A stretch of DNA of 64,000 nt from Anisus vortex. Its lineage: Eukaryota; Mollusca; Gastropoda; Planorbidae. Shown piece after piece: positions 11,325 through 23,904 of this stretch; the stretch's first letter is position 1, and the number at the start of each line of letters is the position of its first letter. The notes beneath the pieces are model-generated. The model saw only the letters and a program-made list of their open reading frames with translations. It was not told the origin of the DNA and ran no database searches. Both the position numbers and the translations under genes were made by a program. The DNA lies in contig OX421497.1 in the NCBI GenBank assembly GCA_949126835.1, forward strand, positions 4,023,024-4,087,023, given 5' to 3'.

Positions 11325-11497
11325 CGTTTTCAATGTAGTGATATAATTGGACAACCACTGACCATAATAAGTTCTAAAGACGTGATCTGATTGGTTGACT
11401 GCTAACCCTGGTTGTGGTTAAACTGTTGTGTGTGTTAAAGCTAATAATGTAGTCTCGAACTTAAAAAAAAATATAGTGCTTCAAAGTTGGAGAGCAA

Positions 11498-13210
11498 TTG
11501 AGCGAGAGAGAGAGAGAGAGAGAGAGAGAGCAAGAGAAAAAGATAGAGACACAGGGAGAGCAAAAGAGAGAGCAAGAGAGATCGAACAAGAGAGAGAGAG
11601 CAAGAGAGATCGAACAAGAGAGAGAGAGCAAGAGAGATCGAACAAGAGAGAGAGAGCAAGAGAGATCGAACAAGAGAGAGAGAGAGCAAGAGAGATCGAA
11701 CAAGAGAGAGAGAGAGCAAGAGAGATCGAACAAGAGAGAGAGAGCAAGAGAGATCGAACAAGAGAGAGAGAGAGCAAGAGAGATCGAACAAGAGAGAGAG
11801 AGAGAGCAAGAGAGATCGAACAAGAGAGAGAGAGCAAGAGAGATCGAACAAGAGAGAGAGAGCAAGAGAGATCGAACAAGAGAGAGAGAGCAAGAGAGAT
11901 CGAACAAGAGAGAGAGAGCAAGAGAGATCGAACAAGAGAGAGAGAGCAAGAGAGATCGAACAAGAGAGAGAGAGAGCAAGAGAGATCGAACAAGAGAGAG
12001 AGAGCAAGAGAGATCGAACAAGAGAGAGAGAGCAAGAGAGATCGAACAAGAGAGAGAGAGCAAGAGAGATCGAACAAGAGAGAGAGAGCAAGAAAGATCG
12101 AACAAGAGAGAGAGAGCAAGAGAGATCGAACAAGAGAGAGAGAGAGCAAGAGAGATCGAACAAGAGAGAGAGAGCAAGAGAGATCGAACAAGAGAGAGAG
12201 AGCAAGAGAGATCGAACAAGAGAGAGAGAGAGCAAGAGAGAAAGATAGAGACACAGGGAGAGCAAAAGAGAGAGCAAGAGAGATCGAACAAGAGAGAGAG
12301 AGCAAGAGAGATCGAACAAGAGAGAGAGAGCAAGAGAGATCGAACAAGAGAGAGAGAGAGCAAGAGAGATCGAACAAGAGAGAGAGAGAGCAAGAGAGAA
12401 AGATAGAGACACAGGGAGAGCAAAAGAGAGAGCAAGAGAGATCGAACAAGAGAGAGAGAGCAAGAGAGATCGAACAAGAGAGAGAGAGCAAGAGAGATCG
12501 AACAAGAGAGAGAGAGAGCAAGAGAGATCGAACAAGAGAGAGAGAGCAAGAGAGATCGAACAAGAGAGAGAGAGCAAGAGAGATCGAACAAGAGAGAGAG
12601 AGAGCAAGAGAGATCGAACAAGAGAGAGAGAGCAAGAGAGATCGAACAAGAGAGAGAGAGAGCAAGAGAGATCGAACAAGAGAGAGAGAGCAAGAGAGAA
12701 AGATAGAGACACAGGGAGAGCAAAAGAGAGAGAGCAAGAGAGATCGAACAAGAGAGAGAGAGCAAGAGAGATCGAACAAGAGAGAGAGAGCAAGAGAGAT
12801 CGAACAAGAGAGTGAGAGAGCAAGAGAGATCGAACAAGAGAGAGAGAGAGCAAGAGAGAAAGATAGAGACACAGGGAGAGCAAAAGAGAGAGCAAGAGAG
12901 ATCGAACAAGAGAGAGAGAGCAAGAGAGATCGAACAAGAGAGAGAGAGCAAGAGAGATCGAACAAGAGAGAGAGCAAGAGAGATCGAACAAGAGAGAGAG
13001 AGCAAGAGAGATCGAACAAGAGAGAGAGAGCAAGAGAGATCGAACAAGAGAGAGAGAGAGCAAGAGAGATCGAACAAGAGAGAGAGAGCAAGAGAGAAAG
13101 ATAGAGACACAGGGAGAGCAAAAGAGAGAGCAAGAGAGATCGAACAAGAGAGAGAGAGCAAGAGAGAAAGATAGAGACACAGGGAGAGCAAAAGAGAGAG
13201 CAAGAGAGAG
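11498..13210. repeat. 1.7-kb GA-rich compound minisatellite
   Basis: Tandem 28-32-bp units of the form CAAGAGAGATCGAACAAGAG plus a variable GA run, for example at 11581, 11609, 11637, 11665 and 11695. A second unit containing AAAGATAGAGACACAGGGAG interrupts them seven times, starting near 11541, 12242, 12401, 12701, 12861, 13099 and 13169. Stop codons are absent from several frames, so frames of 300-584 codons appear on both strands with Arg/Glu or Ser/Leu repeats. They have no start context, splice sites or conserved domain and are not called as genes. Confidence 0.95.
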
Positions 13211-14784
13211 TATTACAAGGCAATTTATTCACCATAATAAATCATGGATGAGATCTTCCATTTGTATCACACGAGTATATTTATGATTTATAATGTTATT
13301 ACGGCTAGAGCCCCCATTCAATTTATGAAAATAATAGTTATAGTATTGTTATTGTTCGTGTGAGTATCCTTGTATTAGACAAGATCTTATTATATCATTC
13401 TGAAGTTTATTTGTAGTTGTCTAGAGTATTCATGCTTCTTATTATCCCCTGGCAATTCACATAGCGTAGTTTTAGAGTTTTCAGTTGATTTTATTTCATG
13501 TATAATTATTTATGTGGCTCATATTATACAGCAAGAACCTCGATGTTGAGTTGTAGTGTAGATTATTAATATAGTTGAATAAATATTACACATACACACA
13601 TGTAGATAACTTTGATATATTGACGTTAACCAAGTTGTGTAGAAAGCAACGATAAATTTGGTTTAATTTACAACATCAATCCAGTAGGAATCCAAATAAT
13701 ATTATATACACAATCAAGAAATACACATATTCCAATTAGTAATGAATATCCTCAATGAACATATAGCATTGTAGTTAATAGTAGAATAATAAATTTTCCA
13801 TAATACAACTCAAATAGAAACGATACTCAGAGCGGAGAATATTTGATGTTACTAGATCGAATGCACGCCAAGAACTAAACTAAAAGTGTCGAATCGCGTA
13901 GAAATATGTTATGGGTCAATCGTTGAAAAATCCAGCCAGCCTAGTGACACGAATATTTTAATCAAGCCTGCGTGCTGACTGCGTGATCAGATTGTCTTTT
14001 TATTAAGAACAAGCAATAATGCTCTAACAAAATAGGAGAGACCGGACGGCCTTGACACGCTGTAGGTGCATGGGCAGTTCATGTTTTTATCGAGGTTAAT
14101 AAAAAAACAATAATGCTCTAATTAGGTTAGGAAAAACCCGGGGGAAACCTTGAGCTGAGAAATATTTTATATCGTTTAAACGCAATTCGCTTAAATGATT
14201 TAGTTGGTTTATTAACACTACAATGTAGGGAATTTACGTTTCGTAACAAGAGAGAGAGAGCAAGATAGAGAGATAGAGAGAAATTCAGAGAGAGCAAGAT
14301 AGAGAGAGATGAAGAGAAAGATAGAGAGGGCAAGAGAGAGCAAGAGAGATAGAGATTGACTTATCATGGCCAGCTGTAATGGACTGGTATTGTGAAGCAG
14401 CAATAGGAAATATTTCATGAAGTGTCCTGTGCCCTAAACTCACCATGTCCGCTTGTTGGCACAACACACGACCGTGCTGGAGGCGATGGGGAGGGGTGGG
14501 GGTCGAGAAGGTCGAGGGGCACTGGGGCGATATAATGGGCGTTTGAGCGAGGTAGCTGTGATATTATGTTGTTACTGTGACAAGTAGAGATCACAGGGTT
14601 AAAACCTAGAAATTAGTAGAAATGTCATACTTTGAAGAAAAAAGGACTTTGTTTATCTGCAGGCGCACCATGTGTGTGTGTGTGTGTCTATAGTAGTAAG
14701 TAATACAAAGAATGCTCCAAACTTTCTATAGCTTGTTATGTATGTATAACATGTTATAATAGTTTTATATATATACTATCAGCA
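13211..14784. other. Non-coding DNA with a purine-rich patch
   Basis: AT-rich until about 14240. A GAGAGCAAGATAGAGAGA patch at 14247-14352 resembles a decayed relative of the minisatellite upstream. A TG microsatellite lies at about 14671-14687. No gene seen. Confidence 0.5.
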
Positions 14785-14786
14785 AC

Positions 14787-15204
14787 TGAAGTCAAGTTGC
14801 AGGCGTTTGAAAATAAATGCATGAGAAAAATACTTCGAATCTCCTAAATAGAACACGGGACTAGTGCGTATGTGTGGGACAGAATATCCCCAATCGCAGG
14901 CCCTCAAGAAAACATTATGGCAACAATCTAACGGTGCAAACTGACATAGTTCTGTCATGTGTCGCGGCACAATAGCCTGACAAAAAGAATCCTCCAGGGC
15001 ACGGTGGAAGGTGGGCGTAGGAGAGGCCGTCAGCGGAGATGCTGGTTCGACAATGTCAAGGATTAGACAGGTCTGCAGTGGACTCAACTATTGACAACCG
15101 CGCAGGATAGGCAAAAGTGGAGAAAGTTTACTGCCGAAGTGTCCATTCGCTACCCCCCCCCCCCCCCAACGACCTAAACGGTCATGAGATTGATGATGAT
15201 ATAT
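14787..15204 (+). pseudogene. RTE-like LINE reverse transcriptase C-terminus, decayed
   Basis: Read from 14790, the frame gives LQAFENKCMRKILRIS, later GRRRGRQRRCWFDNVKD and NDLNGHEIDDD, the order expected at the C-terminus of many animal RTE-type non-LTR retrotransposons. At least four in-frame stops interrupt it (after LRIS, after MATI, after KLT and after VKD), and a poly-C run was inserted. It ends in a GAT-rich tail, as in such LINEs. It is a 5'-truncated dead copy. The overlapping reverse-strand frame is a shadow. Confidence 0.7.
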
Positions 15205-16423
15205 AGGCCCCCTATTGTATTTGGAATCGTCTCGCTATTTCATGCAAACTAATTTATTTTTTATTTAATTTTGGCTTAGATATTATTTGTGTACATCGCT
15301 AGTTATTATGACGTATTACACCAATATTTATGCGTTATCGTCGTCTCTTGGGAGTTTCTAGTATGCCTTTTCTATTGCATTAAGAAAGCTTCGGGGAAAT
15401 CCATTCTAGTACTTTCTGCACCGAAATTTATTTATAAAGCACGCATAGTTCTGGTTAGGTTCTTGATGATTTTCGCTTAGCTACGGCCATTTATTTTATT
15501 TTTGTACACAAGTTCAGACATTAAATTCTTCTTTGAACATTCATCGAGTGGCTTGAGTTTAATGTTTCAAAGTGAACAGGATCCTAGACAGACAGACAGC
15601 CAAAACACACGAAAAACAATCTATTTATACTTACATTCTAACTCTCAAAACAAAAAGGTGGGTAGTTTTCTTGAGTATAGTCAAAGGACTGCTTTATCTT
15701 AACGCTTGTTTCCAAGTCTACTGTTGATGTTTTCAACCGTCTTAAGTTGTCATTTCTTGTCTCATGCCAATCGCTCTCCTTCTCTCATCTACACTTATTT
15801 TTTCCTAAGTGTTTATAAAAAAAAAAGAAAGACGTTTTTTTTTTTGTCTTAGAAATGTGTTCGTTGCGCTTGGCTGCCCCTCGACGACAGGCTCCCATAA
15901 CGATTGTAAATATTATCTTTCTTACTCGTCGCACGAGATACACGATTCGCCACTTCTCTTCAAAGTCAAGCCCGTCTTCTAAAAAAAAAAAAAGGAATAT
16001 TTGCTGTTATCCTCGGCGTAATTGCGCCCTCGCTCTTCGTCTCGGCTTTAGATAGACACCCCCCCCCTCACTTGGTCTCACATCGGGAAAAGTAATTACC
16101 CAACCCCGTGCTCAAACAAGAGGAGGTAAATCGTTTAACTCTTACAATTTGTGAGTTATTTTTTCTTTGGTATACTTTCTAAATGTCTTTTACATGTTAA
16201 GTCATTTGTAAGGTAAACGGCGCGGGGTCTGGGCCGTTTAAAGAAGGCTTCAAGGTGATGATCAATCATAAGCCTCATTATGCGCAATCGGCACGTTTCT
16301 CCAGCCCTCCCCTCATCCACCCTGACCCGCTCGACTCTCCCATCCATCGCACACACACACACACACACACACGTCCTCATCTTTCTTCTTTCATCCAGTG
16401 CTCGCATCCATAGGCGTATACTG
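15205..16423. other. Non-coding DNA
   Basis: Poly-A, poly-C and a CA microsatellite (about 16350-16372). No supported gene. Confidence 0.4.
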
Positions 16424-16710
16424 AGTAAAGTAAAAGTATCCACCGTCGGGCCAAATTGATCCCATAGGGCCGGTGATGCAGCGATCACCAGTTTATATGT
16501 GGCGTGGCCACGGCTTACTAGGTGATTGTGTGGCAAGCACAATGCCCAGCCGAATTTACTTTACCCCCAATTATGGTCAGGTCTCCATCAGGGCTGGGTA
16601 GACTCAGGGACACCCTTCAGACCTGGGAAACGAATCATAGCCTCTATCAGGATTGGAACCCAGGACCTTCGGTACGCCAGCCGAACGCGCTGCCACTCGA
16701 CCTCCGTGCC
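16424..16710 (-). mobile_element. SINE-A copy 2
   Basis: Full-length reverse copy. The tail (AAAGTAAAAGTATC) is at the left. The tRNA-like head is at the right, with GGATTGGAACC at about 16653 as a slightly decayed inverted B box and CCGAACGCGCTGCC as the inverted A-box side. It ends against a poly-C run. Confidence 0.8.
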
Positions 16711-17849
16711 CCCCCCCCATTTTAATACTGAAGGCGGTAGCAGTGCGACATTTCTGATACTCATCGTCACCGTTTCTTGACCAGTTCTCTTGGACTAGTT
16801 TATTGTATACCCCTTTTCAGGTCAGTTTTTGGTCAATGGTAGCTTGGGATGAGGGCTCTTTCGGTCCTAAGTGTGTCCGTGTGGCCAGCACAGTTCCGCC
16901 CCCCCCTCTTTCCTCGGCGTTCAACAAAATGGAACCAGAAGGACTATACAACGCCCTGATCCTTGACAACCTTGAATGGGAGCCGAGATCACTCTCTTAG
17001 GGCTTGGAGCACGAGTTCCGCTGTATCTCGCAACACACGATACATCAGCAAATAGGTTCGGCACAAACGGTTTGGCCGGGCAATGATGTAGCTCACGCTC
17101 GCTCGACCGTCTCTTCTGCATCCCCGCGATTCAAGGTCGGACCCGAACCCTTCTGTGGATCCCCCCCCCCCACCACCACGGGGTCAGCTCGATTTGGCCG
17201 TTTTAGTTAGATGCCGCCACGCACCTCGGACCCTGGTCATATTCGTCCCACGTGATCCCTGACCAGCGCAACCCAATGTAATAATATGTCATTATGTCGT
17301 TAATATTAACGCTATTACTAGGAGACCAAAAAAAAAACCATGTTAAATTATAGTACTTTTTACTTTTTTATCCTTCAAACTACGGAAACTTAAGTGTTTT
17401 TCATCCCAAGAGTCTTCGACTAATTACCGTTAGATCCGTAACCAGTAGGTCACGTGACTTGCTGCAAGAACAGCGCCCGGTCTCGTCCCATTTGCCTTTT
17501 CGAGTGTCAGAAGTGGAAGATGAATCTTTAATGTAAACTTTTCCTTTATTTTTTATTATTTTTTTTGTTTCGTTTTGTTTTCTCCCTCGAGGAAGCTCAA
17601 CGAACGGGAAACACGAGCTGTTTGTTGTTTACCGAACCAGTCTGTTTTCAAAAACATTATACTGACCATGTTTGTGTGTGTTTGTGTGTTCGTCTGCTTG
17701 TGCATGCGTGCGTGCGTGCGTGATTGAGTGCGCGTGGCTGTGTACAGATCCGTTGTGGTGTGAAAACCTGGGTAATTATGTAAAAAAATTCCACCGAATG
17801 TCTGCAAACTGCAAACACTATGACGATGGTTTTTGTGATACTTATAAGG
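16711..17849. other. Non-coding DNA, moderately GC-rich
   Basis: Several poly-C runs and TG/TGCG microsatellites (about 17672-17735). Several short open frames, none with splice signals or recognisable motifs. Confidence 0.4.
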
Positions 17850-18008
17850 CAGGCGTCGGCACAATTTCGGTAATAGTGTGCCAAAAAGTGGGATTTCTAA
17901 TTCATTCAGCGTGCCAACAGTCTAAGAGTCACCCTGCTTAAAGTGCTCAATTTCTTTGCAGAAGAGATAGCCATTTCGGGAGTCTTCCGTCGTGCTATTT
18001 GCTAGATC
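17850..18008 (+). mobile_element. hAT-like MITE fragment
   Basis: Starts CAGGCGTCGGCAC and shares GGATTTCTAATTCATTCAGC and the following bases with the complete copy at 51292-51501. The right terminal repeat is missing. Confidence 0.6.
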
Positions 18009-18879
18009 GATACTAATAGATAGTCGATACAGAAAGCTGTATCGTAATCTTAACCAATGATTAGGATATATTTATTTTTACTAATCAATTTAGGTCAGTA
18101 CTGAATGTATCTATATTTAATAATATTTATAATGGTAGGGCAGTAGGCCTACATGTATATTAGTATTAGTGATCCATGCATCAACAATTACGAGCATAAA
18201 CTTTAAACGCCCCCGCAAGTGACTTATTTTGTTTTTAGGCTTGCCCTCGGGGATTAACAAATAAAGGCAATTAATTATAGGCCTACGTTTTCCAAGCCGG
18301 TTGATGAGTAAGCCAAAATAAAATAACCAAGCAATTTCGTTTGTCTGAACTGGGTCGCGACCAAAGTTTTCCCCACGAGTTTTCTTTTAAGTTAACTGGT
18401 GAAATACTCATTGGTTGAGCTTAAGATGGAGTGTGATTTTTTTGCTCTTCTTGCATCGAGAGTTCGTTTGTTTTCGTCAATAAAATAATGCAGTAAAATG
18501 GAAGAATACGCCAAGTAGAATTAATTCCATTGAGTTAATTCTTCGTCAACATAAAGTGTATCTACACCAATAGGCGTGGACGGTGTTATCATTTGTAAAT
18601 GTTCAAGGGACATCATTCTGAATATCTTATAAATGGCGCTCCAGTTTATAACCTTAGCATAATTAGTAATAGGCCTACGTTTATTTAAAAAAATAAATTA
18701 ACGAATGAAGCATGATAATCATAGTTGCTCTTCTAAAAATTTCCTTTGGAGGACGTTTTCCAATTTATATATTTAACTTTTGCGCCGATTGGTAAAACGG
18801 CCTAAGAATCTCTCTCTCTCTCTCTATATATATATAGGCCTATATATCAAACTTCAAGGTCATTATGTATATTAATAGT
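18009..18879. other. AT-rich non-coding DNA with TAGGCCTA octamers
   Basis: Contains four TAGGCCTA palindromes (18144, 18278, 18670, 18835). A CT microsatellite lies at about 18811-18825. No gene seen. Confidence 0.45.
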
Positions 18880-18924
<45 letters not shown>

Positions 18925-18963
18925 TATATATATATACACACACATATATATATATATATATAT
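18880..18963. repeat. (TA)n microsatellite
   Basis: About 80 bp of TA dinucleotides with a short ACACAC interruption. It can extrude a cruciform and is prone to length change. Confidence 0.95.
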
Positions 18964-19605
18964 AAAGCTCACTCACGTGTCTTGAAGGCACACGCTTGTT
19001 GTGTCCAAGACCCCTACGTCCACCCGTCCATGTGGTGGGCAGTTTATGTAAGAATAAAAAATATAAGGAAATAAACCAAACAACAACTGCAACAAAAAAA
19101 CGAATGACAGGGGGCAACTCTATCTCAGGTAAATGCATGCCAGACTCAACAGGTGGAAGCTTTTAACTGACACGTTGAGAGAATATGAGCATATGTTTTT
19201 CTAGCAACATAGAAAAAATTTAAATAATTTTGTTAAAAAATTCTCTTAAAACTTGAGAAACGAAATTGGAAACACTTCAGCATTATGAGCTGAGGCCAGA
19301 GCGAGGGGAGAAAATGAATTGCTAATTTTTTTTTTTTTTTTTTTTTTTTGTCTGCTGCTTTCCTCTTCTGGATTTGTTGTTGGTGTTTTGTACTCTGATT
19401 ACTGTAGCTAATTGGGCTTTCAAACTTACCATGTTTTGTCTGAATAAGCTACAACGTAATCAATTATAAAGCTTTTAGCGAGTGTATATGGAATATATAA
19501 ATGAATAAAACAAAATGAATGATTCGTTTTTAACGACAACGTTTTTTTTTGTGTGTTTTTTCTATAAATATAATTTTAATGTAGAAATTTACAGTAACCC
19601 AATGC

Positions 19606-19917
19606 CAGATATAACTAAATGCTTGCGTACTCAGGTTATACTACATATAACTAAATGTTTGCGTACTCAGGTTATACTACATATAAATAAATGCGTATTC
19701 AGGTTATACTACATATAAATAAATGCGTACTCAGATTTTACTACATATAAATAAATGCGTACTTAGGTTATACTACATATAAATAAATGCGTACTCAGGT
19801 TATACTACATATAAATAAATGCGTACTCAGGTTATACTACATATAAATAAATGCGTACTCAGGTTATACTACATATAAATAAATGCGTACTCAGGTTATA
19901 CTACATATAAATAAAGT
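19606..19917 (+). repeat. 32-bp minisatellite
   Basis: About nine tandem units of GCGTACTCAGGTTATACTAC followed by ATATAAATAAAT. The first two units are 36 bp because they keep an extra CTTG or TTTG. Later units are almost identical, suggesting recent expansion from the right. Confidence 0.9.
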
Positions 19918-21211
19918 GGCGTTTAAAAGACTATTTGTAGAAGAAAATCAATTGAATGGGAAGACCGGAAAGAATTTGTCAATTGGCAGTGTTATTTCCC
20001 ATTCAACTGAGGCGAACAAGCTCTACTGTTACTTTCAAACAGAACTTAAAAACTCATTATTTCAATATTTACCTTAGATAACAGTTAACATGCTTTAGAA
20101 ACTTACTGTCTTATTTATGAAATGGGTCGGTTAATACTACATTTATTTGTTTTGTCTTTTTTAATCATCAATTTAGCTCTGTCACCTGGCCTAGGGTAAT
20201 ATCCGTATTCTTAGTTGTATGTTAAATGCGCTCTGAGCTTACATAATGTTTGTATACAAATATTATTATTACTAGGAATGTATATGATTTTAAATAGTAA
20301 CATTTCTATCCCCATTTAATACATGTGCGAAATTTTATTTTATATAGAATATAGAGCCTTATTATTTTTCGTACTGCTGTATATTTCATATCGAGAAACA
20401 AAATATCGCCTCCGCTAATTTCAGCACAAAGATGTAGGCCTACGTTGTACGCCATGCATTCGGAAGAAATAAGACTTAATATATATATCTATAGTGTATA
20501 GGCCTATAGTTGACAGCTGCGTCTAAATTGTAATATAAAAGCCTAAATCCTGACCATTTCTTTGTTAGAAGTAAATTATCTATGCCAAATCCCGTTAGCT
20601 TTGTACATTTATCTTATACAATACAATTCGATACAAAAGATAATTTCGTGATTTAATGCATTGTAGGCTTACATTAAAAAAAAACTGTTGATCCACAATA
20701 CCTTGGACAAAATGGTGCCGGGGTGAAGAAGGTTGAAACCCGGTCTGTCGTCAAAAGGGAATTTTTTTTTTTTAAAGAGGCTTGTCTTGGTTTCTCGGTG
20801 TGTGTCAGACATGGCGCCAGCATCCCCTCGAGACTTTATTGGAGTGGATTCGTAAAAATAACAGCTTCAGGCGATGATACCTCGCCAGTGGGCCCCCCCC
20901 CCCCACTTGCACCAACCCTCGACCGGTTTCTCGTCTTTGGACGTTCACAAGTCATTATAGCAGCAAAGGGGGGCGTAGGAGATTTCTCGTAACAAACGTC
21001 GTTGCGTGCCTGTGGACTGTGGGGGGATGTGGGAAACGGGAGCAGGGGGGTGGCGAGGTAAATGGAGAAGGAAATTAATATAGACAGATAGATGTAAGGT
21101 TTTGGAAAGGGCGGTAATTCTGTTCTTCTTCCTTTTGTCTCAAGGGGAGATAAAAAGTAAGTAAATAGAAATGTATGTGTCCATATGTTTAAAATAGAGA
21201 TAAAGCGACAC

Positions 21212-21244
<33 letters not shown>

Positions 21245-23252
21245 CAGAGAGAGAGAGAAAGATAAATAGTAGAAGTAATAAAATTGAACAAAAAATGTAA
21301 CTGAAAACTGAAAGGTTGGATGTTCTTGATTTTGATGGAATTAGAGAAATGAGAAGAAGAATATAGCTTCATTATACTTGAACGCGAAACGGTTAAAACA
21401 AAACACGAACTATGACTATGAAAACAGTGTCCCTGCTTGGTCCGGCTACTTTAGGTGACTTTCATTGATTGGAGAGGTCAACAGACACCGTGGCCTCATC
21501 ATACAAAGTGGTAGCCTAAACCCTAATTTTCAAATGTCAGTGTGACTTGCTTATTAAATTATAACCACCAGGAGACCAGGAGATACCTTTCAAAAGCACA
21601 GAAAAACAAACTATTGGTAGCTCATACCCAAAACTCAATTTGCAACGGAACCCTTAAAAATGGGATTCTAGCGCTATATCACAGAACCCTCAATTATCCT
21701 TTATTTAGTTGCATTTTTTAAAACATCGATTTTATATAATATCCTCTTTATATTGGAACTTGAAAAGACAAAAACAAAACTTTGTGGCCCATAATCACCG
21801 TCGTTTTATTAAAGCACTTCCCGTTCCTGTCATTAAGGAATCAACATCCTATTTATAGCATTACACTCATGCCTGACCTTCACCTCAAGTTCATATTCTA
21901 CTCCAACCAAAGAAAGAACATTAAGTATGAACACATTAATTATATAAAACCTTCAGAGCAGACGTAAAGAAAAAACAACAATAAAAAAAACAAAAACAAC
22001 CAAAAAGCCCATGAAACTTAAAAAGCCATAAAAATGATTGAACTTGGTTGGACCAACAAAAAAAAAGAGAAAGTAACGGCACGCGCGTCACCTTTAATTA
22101 CTCCACTTCAGAAGAGTAGGTCAAACAAGGTGTGTTCACGTGTATTAGGGTGTATGTGTTTGTGTGTGTGTGTTCAGTGCACCAAGACCGATCCTGTATT
22201 ATTATTTTTTAACATTTGTGCAATATTTCAATATATTTCTGTTTTTTTTCCCTCCTCCATAAATGTACATGTTTATTTTTTTTTACCTGTATTCACCTGA
22301 GACTAGAGTATTTACTTGTGCATTTACCTCTTCGCTTACCTATGTGTTTACCTATGTATTTACCTGTGCATAAAACTACTAAGTATTTACTTATGCATTT
22401 ACCTATGTATTTGCTTGCGTAATTACCTGTGTATTACATTTATATTTGCCCCTAAAGTCTTGTCAAACCTGCTATAATATAATACATAACAATTTACCTT
22501 TTCGTCGTTCTATATAGTATACTATATACTATTTAATTTTTAATGTTAATGAAAACTCCCATTTGGTGAACATTGTTCTATGAAGTTAATTACAACGTAA
22601 TAAGGAAATTCTTAATTAAAACCTATGAAGTACATCTTTTATTAAAACCTTTCTATCAATTTGTTTTCAAAATGCGACATTATATTTTGCTGTGTAGCTA
22701 TAGATCTATGCATAAAAGAAATCTTTAAAAAAATCTATTACGAGCTTTCAACTTGTTTTTCGAGTTCAGGAATGGTCGACCCACGCAAAGGTAGACTGTG
22801 CATGAAAAATTAAAACTTAGACTAATGTTGAAAGTTGAACAAAGGATGAATGGGACTTTGTTTGCATAATATACGGTAGTTTTACAATGCGGGCTACGTT
22901 AGTCTATAAATTTAGCTATTTAAATTCATTCCGAAAGGACGCTGGCGGCAAAAGCTTAGATCTAGTCATTATAATTAGATCTATAGACTTGAATGTCTGA
23001 AAAATTAGATCTACTGTTTTTTTTTATAGCTCATCCATGTTTTCTTTTTAAGGGGTCTTGTCAGAGTTACGCTGAGCCCCACTATAAAAGTGTCTTAATA
23101 TCAGATAATGGAATTTGATATATGTTTTTTCCCCTCATAGTCAATCATAAATCGAGATGCCAATCGAGGGCTAAAATAGATATTCTGACTGCGTGCAGTT
23201 GCTATATTGTCGTTACCCCATCAATGAATGAGACAAGGGTAGAAGTCAAGGT
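19918..23252. other. Long non-coding stretch
   Basis: No gene supported. It holds poly-C at about 20894-20904, a GA tract at 21210-21262, TAGGCCTA at 20435 and 20499, and a degenerate 12-bp repeat (TATTTACCTGTG-like) at about 22300-22440. Several open frames of 60-180 codons lie over low-complexity DNA. Confidence 0.45.
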
Positions 23253-23785
23253 GGCACCACAGAATATATATAGAACAGAATGCGCAATCGCATTTTTTTC
23301 TGTTTCCGGAAATAATACCGACGCCATATTGTTTGAACGCAGCGGTCCTGGTTACACTATATATTGATGCTTATTTAAAATGTCTTTTTCATCAAATCTA
23401 CAATTTCGAACACCCATAGCCCATAGCTAAAGTTTCAGGCAAAAGGTACAAAGGCTGCTGTGTAATAAAGTGCAACAATGATGTGAAAACGATTGATTAT
23501 CGTACAAATAAGCATGTCAAACTACATGGCTTTCCTGACCCCGTAAAGAATAAACAACTGTAACTTGTAACCTCATATTACTTAATATTAGTAGCCTTGC
23601 TTTAGTCCTAAACTTGCTAAGAGTAGATATCAGTAATGAATTAAGCCTTTCTCATTTTACTACAGTAGCGTTTCTAGTGACCGCTGACTTGAATCAAAAG
23701 AAAATGGTGGAAGCTGAGCTTCACATTTAGTGACTGCGCATATAGGGATTGCGCATTCTGTTCTATACCTATTCTGTGGGTGGCA
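23253..23785. mobile_element. Inverted-repeat-bounded element with a THAP-like fragment
   Basis: Left end 23253-23293 (CACCACAGAATATATATAGA, then ACAGAATGCGCAATC) is inverted at about 23742-23785 (GATTGCGCATTCTGTTCTAT, then a CTATTCTGTGGGTGGCAC end), about 40 bp with few mismatches. Between them lies the THAP-like frame. P-superfamily transposases carry THAP domains, so a shrunken P-like transposon is possible. No clean target duplication was found. Confidence 0.5.
23420..23563 (+). pseudogene. Possible THAP zinc-finger fragment
   Basis: A 47-codon frame between a TAG (23417) and a TAA (23561). The key part reads KGCCVIKCNNDVK, then VKLHGFPDP. THAP domains begin with a CxxxC pair in a CCV-x-GC-type context and have an aromatic/FP motif about 25 residues on, which this resembles. 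The C-terminal Cys/His pair is absent and there is no in-frame ATG. About 100 bp upstream the DNA holds TTCCGGAAAT and GACGCCATATTG, resembling ETS and YY1 promoter sites. It could be a decayed transposase end or a lost first exon. Confidence 0.4.
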
Positions 23786-23904
23786 CTGAGTATTAAACCC
23801 TTTTCATACAGGACTTCCCCGAATATATCCTAATTGGTGTAGGTGTGTGTGCGCTGGTCATAGAATACTACTCTTATGCCGTGGCCAATTATTAAACATA
23901 TTCA

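Noticed and set aside
11428..13235. Very long open frames (up to 584 codons) on both strands
   Set aside because: They arise from the GA-rich minisatellite: open in several frames at once, pure Arg/Glu or Ser/Leu repeats, no splice or start context.
19600..19920. CRISPR-like array
   Set aside because: Units are contiguous without unique spacers and the DNA is eukaryotic: a minisatellite.
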